A stretch of DNA of 10,746 nucleotides, taken from NCBI GenBank assembly GCA_903820655.1, contig CAIJIA010000012.1, positions 1 to 10,746 on the forward strand, read 5' to 3'. Each line of letters starts with the position of its first letter. Positions within the stretch are counted from its first letter, which is position 1. Both the position numbers and the translations under genes were made by a program. Below the pieces are notes generated by a model. It saw only the letters and a program-made list of their open reading frames with translations. It was not told the origin of the DNA and searched no databases. The stretch is from an uncultured Chloroflexota bacterium (GTDB lineage: Bacteria > Chloroflexota > Limnocylindria > Limnocylindrales > Limnocylindraceae). Shown piece after piece: positions 1-5,536 of the stretch.

Positions 1-1
1 C

Positions 2-775
2 ACCGACCTCTCGCATTCCCTCGACCTCCACAAGTCAACGGTGAGCCGGCTCCTCTCTACGCTGGAGCGCCGTGGCCTCGTGGAGCAGGATCGCGAGAGC
101 GGACACTTCCGTCTCGGCGTCGGCATCATTCGTCTCGCGCAATCTGCCGAGCGCACCCTCGACCTGCGCGCGATTGCCCTCCCAGAGATGGAGGCACTCG
201 CCAAGGCGACCCATGAGACGGTCAGCCTCGAAGTCTTTGACGGGGTCGCTGCGTCGGTAGCGATCTGCCAAATCGACGGGCCGAACCTTACGCCGATGCC
301 AGACATCACCGGTCGGCCGATCGCCATGCACGCCATCGCCTCAGGCAAGGTGCTGCTGGCATCACTGCCAGAGCGCACTGTCCTCGCGATCGCTCGACGC
401 GGTTTGGTTCGCTATACGCCGCGAACGATTACTGACCCTCGCTCACTCCTCGAGGAGCTCGCGACCATTCGCCGCCGCGGCTACTCGGTAGCCATTGGCG
501 AATGGGACGACCGAATCACCGCCGCCGCTGTGCCGATCTGGGATGCGCGCGGCACCGTCATCGCTACTGTCGTGGTGTGGGGAGCCGCCACGCGAGTCAC
601 TCCCGGAACTCTGCCCACCCTCGTGACCGCAGCGCGGGACGCCGCTCAGCAGATCAGCACCAAGCTGGGTTGGAGCGGCAGCCAACGTCGCGCCGGCATC
701 GTGCCGCACCTCAAGGACGACGATGCGGAAGAGCAGGAGCACGAGGTGGAAGACGACGAGGAGGCTGCCGGCTAG
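2..775 (+). CDS. IclR-family transcriptional regulator, 5' truncated by the window edge
   Basis: The reading frame is open from base 2, so the true start lies outside the window; a GTG at 41 is an internal valine inside the helix-turn-helix. 257 residues are visible. They begin in the winged helix-turn-helix (LHKSTVSRLLSTLERRGLV, with the following FRLGVGI wing), so only the first helices of the DNA-binding domain are missing. From about residue 60 comes the IclR effector-binding domain, with PEMEALAKATHETVSLEVFD, then the HAIASGKVLLASLPE block and a final VPIWDARGTVIATVVVWG strand. IclR proteins bind small carboxylate ligands and repress or activate nearby metabolic genes. The tail after about residue 232 is odd: a strongly acidic stretch (DDDAEEQEHEVEDDEEAAG) beyond the usual domain end. 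The stop overlaps the acetyl-CoA synthetase start by one base, so I infer that it controls acetate use. The ligand is unknown. Confidence 0.93.
   Translation, partial: TDLSHSLDLHKSTVSRLLSTLERRGLVEQDRESGHFRLGVGIIRLAQSAERTLDLRAIALPEMEALAKATHETVSLEVFDGVAASVAICQIDGPNLTPMPDITGRPIAMHAIASGKVLLASLPERTVLAIARRGLVRYTPRTITDPRSLLEELATIRRRGYSVAIGEWDDRITAAAVPIWDARGTVIATVVVWGAATRVTPGTLPTLVTAARDAAQQISTKLGWSGSQRRAGIVPHLKDDDAEEQEHEVEDDEEAAG
758..764 (+). promoter_or_regulatory. Ribosome binding site for acs inside the end of the IclR gene
   Basis: GAGGAGG lies 10 bases before the GTG at 775 and within the coding sequence of the regulator. It supports the GTG start. No ATG lies in frame nearby, and the residues before 775 in this frame (R-rich, no family similarity) read as a shadow of the regulator gene. 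Confidence 0.7.
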
Positions 776-2745
776 TGGGCGACGCACCAGAGCAGCACGG
801 GATCGAAACTTTTCAGGCGGAGGGGCTCTCGTTCCCGCCCGACGCGGCATCCGCCGCAGCGGCAAACGCCCGCGCCGACCTGTATGAGCGTGCTGCAGCC
901 GACCCTGTCGCCTTCTGGGCCGAGCAGGCTCGCGAACTGCTGACCTGGCGTACGCCCTTCACGAAGACCCTGGAGTGGGACCTCCCATTTGCAAAGTGGT
1001 TTGACGACGGCGAACTCAACGTTTCAGAGAACTGCGTAGATCGGCACGTTGCGGCGGGCCGCGGCGAGAGGGTGGCCTTCCACTGGATCGGCGAACCAGG
1101 CGACCGTCGTACCGTCACCTACAACGACCTGCTGCGCGAAGTTCAGAAGACCGCCAATGCGCTGAAGGCGCTCGGCGTAACGAAAGGCGACCGCGTCGCC
1201 ATCTACATGCCGATGGTCCCTGAGGTGGCGATCGCCATGCTCGCCTGCGCTCGGCTCGGCGCAGCCCACAGCGTCGTCTTCAGCGGCTTCCCAGCAAACG
1301 CACTTGCCGATCGCATCAACGATGCCACGGCGAAGGTGCTGATCACCGCCGACGGCGGTTACCGCAAGGGGAACTTCTTCGAACTGAAGCCGATCGCCGA
1401 CGAGGCGCTCAAGAGCTCTCCATCCATCACCGGTGTGCTCGTCTATCAGCGTCGTCAGGCAGGCACCGCTGGCACTACCGCGATGCAGGCGGGCCGTGAC
1501 CACTGGTGGCACGAGTTCGTGCCAGGTCAGCCAGCTGAGTGCCCGGCCGACCCGATGCCGGCCGAACAGTTGCTCTATCTGCTGTACACCAGCGGCACCA
1601 CGGCGAAGCCGAAGGGGATCATGCACACCAGCGCTGGCTACCTGCTCGGCGCTACCTTCACGCATCGCGCCGTCTTCGACATCAAGCCCGACGACGTCTA
1701 CTGGTGCGCCGCCGACGTTGGTTGGGTGACCGGACACAGTTACATCGTCTACGGCCCGCTCAGCAACGGTGCAACGCAGGTCATGTACGAGGGGACGCCC
1801 GATACGCCCGCATGGGATCGCTGGTGGTCGATCGTTGAAGAGTTGAAGGTCACGATCCTCTACTGCGCACCAACGGCGATTCGCGCCTTCATGCGTCAGG
1901 GCGATGAGCATCCGAAGGGGCACGACCTCAGCTCCCTGCGACTGCTTGGCTCCGTGGGTGAGCCGATCAATCCCGAGGCGTGGCTCTGGTATCGCGAACT
2001 CATCGGTGGCAACCGCACGCCGATCGTGGATACCTGGTGGCAGACCGAGACGGGATCAATTCTGATCAGCCCGCTCCCTGGTGTGACCACCACCAAGCCT
2101 GGCTCTGCGACATTCCCGCTCCCTGGCATCTCGGCCGACGTCGTTGACGACTCGGGGAAGAGTGTGCCGCTCGGTTCCGGTGGCTACCTCACCCTCACCA
2201 ACCCGTGGCCGTCGATGCTGCGCGGCATCTGGGGCGACCCAGAGCGCTTCAAGGAGACGTACTGGAGCCGATTCCCCGGTTCCTACTTCGCGGGCGATGG
2301 GGCCCGCCGTGATGCTGAGGGCTACTTCTGGCTCCTTGGGCGGGTGGACGACGTGATGAACGTCTCGGCGCACCGCATCAGCACCATCGAAGTTGAGTCG
2401 GCACTCGTTGATCACCACTCCGTCGCTGAGGCGGCGGTCGTGGGGAAGAGCGACCCCCTCACCGGCCAGGCGATCGTTGGCTTCGTAATCCTGAAGAAGG
2501 GGATCGACCCAACACCGGCGCTGCTCGAAGAGCTGCGTGGCCACGTGGGGAAGAGCATTGGCGCGATCGCGAAGCCGAAGCACCTTGAATTTGTGCCGGA
2601 GCTCCCGAAGACCCGTTCGGGAAAGATCATGCGGCGTCTTCTACGCGACATTGCCGAGGGCCGAAATCTCGGAGACGTAACCACCCTTGCTGACTCGTCG
2701 ATCGTTGAAGTCATTCGCGCGAACACGGGCGCCGCCGACGAGTAG
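775..2745 (+). CDS. acs: Acetyl-CoA synthetase (AMP-forming acetate--CoA ligase)
   Basis: A 656-residue protein of normal length for the family. It activates acetate with ATP to acetyl-AMP and then transfers acetyl to CoA in the cytoplasm. The N-terminal ACS domain covers about residues 15-75, followed by the adenylate-forming domain. Visible motifs are the P-loop YTSGTTAKPKG (about 270-280), GWVTGHSYIVYGPL (acetate pocket Val-Thr), GSVGEPINPEAW, TWWQTETG (about 420-427, the Trp that restricts the pocket to acetate) and GRVDDVMNVSAHR (about 523-534). The C-terminal PKTRSGKIMRR carries Lys617, the equivalent of the lysine acetylated in Salmonella Acs (K609). Two normally invariant glycines are alanine here: TGKPKG is TAKPKG, and the hinge SGHR is SAHR (Ala532). 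The GTG start overlaps the regulator stop by one base (TAGTG), which implies coupled translation. The NVSxHRIST(I)EVES form resembles actinobacterial enzymes. Acetate specificity is inferred from the pocket residues; propionate activity cannot be excluded. Confidence 0.95.
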   Translation: MGDAPEQHGIETFQAEGLSFPPDAASAAAANARADLYERAAADPVAFWAEQARELLTWRTPFTKTLEWDLPFAKWFDDGELNVSENCVDRHVAAGRGERVAFHWIGEPGDRRTVTYNDLLREVQKTANALKALGVTKGDRVAIYMPMVPEVAIAMLACARLGAAHSVVFSGFPANALADRINDATAKVLITADGGYRKGNFFELKPIADEALKSSPSITGVLVYQRRQAGTAGTTAMQAGRDHWWHEFVPGQPAECPADPMPAEQLLYLLYTSGTTAKPKGIMHTSAGYLLGATFTHRAVFDIKPDDVYWCAADVGWVTGHSYIVYGPLSNGATQVMYEGTPDTPAWDRWWSIVEELKVTILYCAPTAIRAFMRQGDEHPKGHDLSSLRLLGSVGEPINPEAWLWYRELIGGNRTPIVDTWWQTETGSILISPLPGVTTTKPGSATFPLPGISADVVDDSGKSVPLGSGGYLTLTNPWPSMLRGIWGDPERFKETYWSRFPGSYFAGDGARRDAEGYFWLLGRVDDVMNVSAHRISTIEVESALVDHHSVAEAAVVGKSDPLTGQAIVGFVILKKGIDPTPALLEELRGHVGKSIGAIAKPKHLEFVPELPKTRSGKIMRRLLRDIAEGRNLGDVTTLADSSIVEVIRANTGAADE

Positions 2746-2748
2746 AAC

Positions 2749-2830
2749 GGACTTATCCACAATCAACCTCCGCCTCGCGAGATCGGTGGAAAACTCTCCC
2801 CAGCCGCAACGATAAGTCGTTGATAAGTCC
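2749..2830. repeat. GACTTATC repeat cluster with a perfect DnaA-box-like 9-mer
   Basis: The 8-mer GACTTATC occurs once on the + strand (2750-2757) and twice on the - strand as GATAAGTC (2811-2818 and 2822-2829, period 11). The outer copies extend to a 14-base imperfect inverted repeat: GGACTTATCCACAA at 2749-2762, and GGACTTATCAACGA read on the - strand from 2830 to 2817. The first copy contains TTATCCACA (2753-2761), which is identical to the consensus DnaA box. GGTGGAAAA (2785-2793) reads TTTTCCACC on the - strand, two mismatches from that box. The cluster begins four bases after the acs stop codon. It could be a DnaA-binding cluster, sites for another regulator, or a long-range stem in the acs 3' end. 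The repeats are directly visible; their function is not. Confidence 0.5.
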
Positions 2831-2890
2831 CTTCTGCCAGAGGGTTAGCTCCGCGATGCTACTCGTAGCCCGAAGGGGCCAGCGGTGAAC

Positions 2891-2917
2891 CCGCCGACCG
2901 AGCAATCGGCCAGGCGG
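2891..2917. other. Nested hairpin with GCAA tetraloop
   Basis: On the + strand CCGCC (2891-2895) pairs with GGCGG (2913-2917). Inside, CCGA (2898-2901) pairs with TCGG (2906-2909) across a GCAA loop (2902-2905), a classic GNRA tetraloop. The two stems are joined by a 2/3-base internal loop (GA and CCA). There is no U-run afterwards, so it is not an intrinsic terminator. The GNRA loop exists only if the + strand is transcribed; the - strand version has a TTGC loop. Confidence 0.5.
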
Positions 2918-3044
2918 CACGAACTGTGGCGATGACGGGATCGAACCGACAGGCAACTGACGGTGCTGGTGAATGACCACCAAAGCGCGGGGCAACTCGT
3001 AGCGGCGGAGCGGAGGGTCACCTGGGAGTTTCAGCTTTACGGCT

Positions 3045-3111
3045 GGGGCGACTCGATCCGATCTCACAGCGGAGGGGAACCGGCGTGCAAACGTCGCCCC
3101 CAACATCGGAT
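3045..3111. other. Interleaved inverted repeats, possible RNA pseudoknot
   Basis: GGGGCGAC (3045-3052) is complementary to GTCGCCCC (3093-3100), and ATCCGAT (3056-3062) is complementary to ATCGGAT (3105-3111). The order A-B-A'-B' is that of an H-type pseudoknot, with loops of 3, 30 and 4 bases. Either strand gives the same topology. The 4-base loop is short for crossing an 8-pair stem, so both stems might not form fully at once. The alternative is two mutually exclusive stems or chance in GC-rich DNA. Confidence 0.4.
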
Positions 3112-3136
3112 GGCCTCTCGGGCGAACTCTTTCCCC

Positions 3137-4645
3137 CTACGGAGCGGCGCTCTCTGGCGCGCTCGGCGACACCTCAGGGCTGAAAGACGGTGACTCCGAC
3201 GGGCTCGGTGATGGCGACGGTACGCCAGGGAACGCGTTCGCGATCACGCTGCGAATTTTCGCGATGGTCGCTGCGTTTAGATACGCCGGATAGGCGCTCG
3301 GCGCAAAGCGGTAGAGGCGCACCTGCGCCGTTGCGGCGCGCGAGAAGAGGTCCACCAGATTCGGCAGCGAGCTGCGCGGCAGGTCAGTCCACACATACCC
3401 CTTCGCGGCTGAAGCGAGTGCTGGAGCATTCAGAATTGTTGCTGCGCCGAGTTGATCCCGAATCGCCAGTAGGAGCGCCTGCTGGCGCCGCATGCGGCCG
3501 TAGTCAGAGTCTTGGTGGCGGCTCCGTGCGTAGGCGAGGGCGAGCCGCCCATCGAAGTGCTGCAGCCCAGAATCAATGCGCAGTTGGATCGAGCCGAGCA
3601 CTGGGTCCGGATAGTTCTTGTCGGAGATAGGTTCCGTTACGTTCATGTCGATACCGCCCATCGCATCAACCACCTTGATGACGCCCCAGAGGTCGGCAAC
3701 GAGCACGGCGTCAATTGGTCGCTGCGTAAGTTCCGAGATGGTGGCGCGGACCGCGGCGATCCCTGAGACGCTCCCTTCTCCAGGCCAAAGCTGCGGGTAG
3801 TAGAAGGTGGCGTCGGTATAGACCTCGTTCAGGAGTTTCGTGAAGCAGCCACATGGACTCGCGTTGCGGGCTGCACCAGGGGGGAGCGGCACATTCACCA
3901 TGTTGCGCGGGAAGCCGAACATTGCCACTCGTCCGGTGGCGACATCAACCTCAACGAGCAGCATCACATCCATGCGTCGACTCCACCGGTCTGTGCCCGC
4001 ATCAGAGCCGAGCAGGAGCAGATCAAATTTGCCGTCGTCGCCCCATGGGATCTCGCCAGGGCGAGCCCACGGCGTGGTGACGGTTAGCGAAGGGAGTGTT
4101 CCAGTGCCATCTCCGCGTGGGGGCACGGCGCCAGGGCTTGCGGCAGTTGAGGTACCGGGGGAGGGTGAGCCTCCCGCAGACCCTGGACTGGTGACACTCG
4201 GATCAGGACTTGGTGAAACTTCGGCGAACGTTTCATTGAGGAGTTGATCAAACGCGATCAGCGAGCGCCCAACGGCAACGTGTGGCGCCACGATAAGGAG
4301 GAGTGCTGCGATTAGCACAATGGCTCGGTCGCGTTTCGGCAGTCGCGACCCGTGCACGAGATGTGCCGTTGCGCCAAGACGCCATCCGCCAACGACAAGG
4401 TTCAGCAGGCCAAGCGCCAAGAGTGCCCCTGGAGTGACCAAAATGATGAGGAGCTGTGTTGTGCCACCAACCAGCGTGATGAGCAGCACCGAGGCGAGCA
4501 GGGAGAGGAGTGGCGCAGCAAAGAGGGCTGCCTGTCGACGGTTGCCACGGAGCCAGTGCCCGGCGCCAGGAAGCACCGTAGTGAGCAGGGCGGCGCGAAC
4601 GGGTGAGACTGCGGTGCGGGTTCGATTGGGGCTGGCAGGCTTCAC
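3137..4645 (-). CDS. LytR-CpsA-Psr (LCP) family cell-wall polymer ligase with N-terminal membrane domain
   Basis: 502 residues. LCP proteins transfer lipid-pyrophosphate-linked glycopolymers onto peptidoglycan on the outer face of the membrane. Residues 19-90 hold hydrophobic helices, including a PGAGHWLRGNRRQA segment of the kind found in small multi-helix N-terminal domains. A further helix at about 108-127 anchors the rest. A Ser/Pro/Thr-rich spacer (about 143-190) leads to the LCP domain (about 205-400), with LLLLGSDAGTDRWSRRMDVM, FGFPRNMVNVPLP, VDAMGGIDM, and the Arg-rich AYARSRHQDSDYGRMRRQQ that binds pyrophosphate in the family. The usual PRD is PRN here. A short CGC insert lies at 265-267. 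The tail (475-502) is again Ser/Pro-rich. The GTG start is supported by AGGGAGGA seven bases upstream. It is the last gene of the - strand unit, 47 bases after thyX. Confidence 0.9.
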   Translation of the reverse strand: MKPASPNRTRTAVSPVRAALLTTVLPGAGHWLRGNRRQAALFAAPLLSLLASVLLITLVGGTTQLLIILVTPGALLALGLLNLVVGGWRLGATAHLVHGSRLPKRDRAIVLIAALLLIVAPHVAVGRSLIAFDQLLNETFAEVSPSPDPSVTSPGSAGGSPSPGTSTAASPGAVPPRGDGTGTLPSLTVTTPWARPGEIPWGDDGKFDLLLLGSDAGTDRWSRRMDVMLLVEVDVATGRVAMFGFPRNMVNVPLPPGAARNASPCGCFTKLLNEVYTDATFYYPQLWPGEGSVSGIAAVRATISELTQRPIDAVLVADLWGVIKVVDAMGGIDMNVTEPISDKNYPDPVLGSIQLRIDSGLQHFDGRLALAYARSRHQDSDYGRMRRQQALLLAIRDQLGAATILNAPALASAAKGYVWTDLPRSSLPNLVDLFSRAATAQVRLYRFAPSAYPAYLNAATIAKIRSVIANAFPGVPSPSPSPSESPSFSPEVSPSAPESAAP

Positions 4646-4652
4646 CCCCTCA

Positions 4653-4672
4653 TCCTCCCTGATCTCGGGGAG
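4653..4672 (-). promoter_or_regulatory. LCP ribosome binding site within a small hairpin
   Basis: On the - strand AGGGAGGA (4660-4653) is the Shine-Dalgarno sequence for the GTG at 4645. Just upstream CTCCC (4672-4668) can pair with GGGAG (4659-4655) across an 8-base loop, which would hide the site. The stem is only five pairs, so any translational control is speculative. The ribosome binding site itself is clear. Confidence 0.45.
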
Positions 4673-4692
4673 TCGTGGGGATTCCTCAGTTG

Positions 4693-5535
4693 TTATGCGA
4701 GCGGTAGTGCGCGCCCCTTTGCCTTCGCTTCAGCTGCCTTGGCGGCCCATGCGCCAAGCACCTCATCCTTGTGTGGTCGAATTGGGCAGTGGCCATCCTT
4801 GTTGCCTGATTCGTCGCAATAGCCGAGTGGCACGCACTTCGGGGCGAGGAAGCTGCCGAGGAACGGGCTGACCGCAAACACTTCGTGGCGGATGAGCTGG
4901 AAGAGGCGGCGGATCTCCCACTGCGCCATGGTGCAGAGGCGCAGCCCCGACATGTGGATGAGGGCGCGCAGGTTGACGGTCATGATCAGGTTGGTGCGTG
5001 TGGCGTTGGGGAAGACGAATCGTGCATCTTCGGCGGGGATCCCCGCGGCCACGAGGTCGCCGTAGAGGCCGAGCGCACCCTGGGTCGCCTCTTCGAACCG
5101 CGCACGGACCGTCTCGTCAGCCTCTGCGACCGATCCGGGGAGCATCGTTGCCGCCTTCTTGAACGTCACATAGCGCTGCGACTGCTGATCGAAGGCGACG
5201 CCGGCGCGATGGCGCACGAGCTGGTGACTGAGGGTTCGGGTGACGCCAGTGATGGCGAAGGTGAAGACGATGTGCTCAATGGTGCTGCCGTGTCCCGACT
5301 CAATGACGCGGCTGACTAACTCACGCTGCTTCGCCGGATCAATTTCGCCCGCCTCGGCGCGGCGATAGATCTCCTCTGGTGGCAACTCGGAGTAGCAGGT
5401 GCGGCAGGCGGTGTAGACGATGGGCACATAGGAGCGCTCGACGATCTCGCGGTCCGGGAAGAGCATCGTCGCCTTCATCCCAAGGTCGTGACGACCTGGG
5501 TTCTTCGGAATCCCGCTCTTCTGCTTCTCGCTCAT
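4693..5535 (-). CDS. thyX: FAD-dependent thymidylate synthase ThyX
   Basis: 280 residues from the chosen ATG. ThyX methylates dUMP to dTMP using methylenetetrahydrofolate, FAD and NADPH, replacing ThyA. Visible features are HGSTIEHIVFTFAITGVTR near the start of the core, LSHQLVRHRAGVAFDQQSQR (ThyX signature, RHR at residues 108-110, Ser119, Arg121) and NLRALIHMSGLRLCTMAQWE, whose NLR...LR arginines line the FAD/dUMP site. A Cys-containing tail follows (KCVPLGYCDES..HCPIRPH). The signature is of the RHRX8S type, one residue longer than the common RHRX7S, with Val where the first Ser usually lies. I chose ATG 5535 because it follows the upstream stop by one base (TGA-G-ATG), which suggests translational coupling. 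An in-frame ATG at 5577 would overlap the upstream gene by about 40 bases, and ATG 5478 is also possible. Together with nrdJ upstream it supplies DNA precursors. Confidence 0.93.
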   Translation of the reverse strand: MSEKQKSGIPKNPGRHDLGMKATMLFPDREIVERSYVPIVYTACRTCYSELPPEEIYRRAEAGEIDPAKQRELVSRVIESGHGSTIEHIVFTFAITGVTRTLSHQLVRHRAGVAFDQQSQRYVTFKKAATMLPGSVAEADETVRARFEEATQGALGLYGDLVAAGIPAEDARFVFPNATRTNLIMTVNLRALIHMSGLRLCTMAQWEIRRLFQLIRHEVFAVSPFLGSFLAPKCVPLGYCDESGNKDGHCPIRPHKDEVLGAWAAKAAEAKAKGRALPLA

Positions 5536-5536
5536 C

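Larger units (their letters stand above)
2746..3136. other. 391-base convergent intergenic region without a credible gene
   Basis: This is the only long gap in the window, lying between the 3' ends of acs (+) and the LCP gene (-). Open frames of 117 residues (-, 2753-3106) and 76 residues (+, 2963-3193) cross it. Both are arginine- and proline-rich with no recognisable domain, and the second runs into the LCP gene, so I do not call them. No U-tract terminator is obvious for either neighbour. The left part (2749-2830) holds DnaA-box-like repeats. The middle and right parts (about 2840-3115) are rich in possible RNA stems: GCTA/TAGC at 2858-2869, GCCC/GGGC at 2868-2879, a nested stem at 2891-2917, TGGTG/CACCA at 2967-2982, and interleaved repeats at 3045-3111. 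No known RNA family was recognised on either strand. Confidence 0.6.

Noticed and set aside
502..774. N-terminal extension of acs starting at 502
   Set aside because: The added 91 residues are Arg-rich, overlap the IclR effector domain in another frame and have no family similarity. The GTG at 775 has a good ribosome binding site.
1024..1923. 299-residue open frame on the - strand, antisense to acs
   Set aside because: It mirrors the acs coding frame, and its product shows no recognisable motif.
2749..2830. Chromosomal replication origin
   Set aside because: There is one perfect DnaA box plus weak sites, with no AT-rich unwinding region and no dnaA, dnaN or rpmH nearby.
2926..3000. A tRNA gene or tmRNA on the - strand
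   Set aside because: Only the T-arm is convincing. There is no room for D and anticodon arms, and no tag-peptide frame or tmRNA-type 5' end was found.
2753..3106. 117-residue open frame on the - strand in the intergenic gap
   Set aside because: Its composition is rich in Arg, Leu and Pro with no domain, and it overlaps the repeat and stem features. A real short gene cannot be fully excluded, but nothing supports it.
2963..3193. 76-residue open frame on the + strand
   Set aside because: It runs antisense into the 3' end of the LCP gene, is basic and lacks a convincing ribosome binding site.
3140..3235. Ser/Pro-coding repeats of the LCP tail as a DNA repeat element
   Set aside because: The repetition reflects the low-complexity protein tail (PSPSPSPSESP), not an independent DNA repeat.
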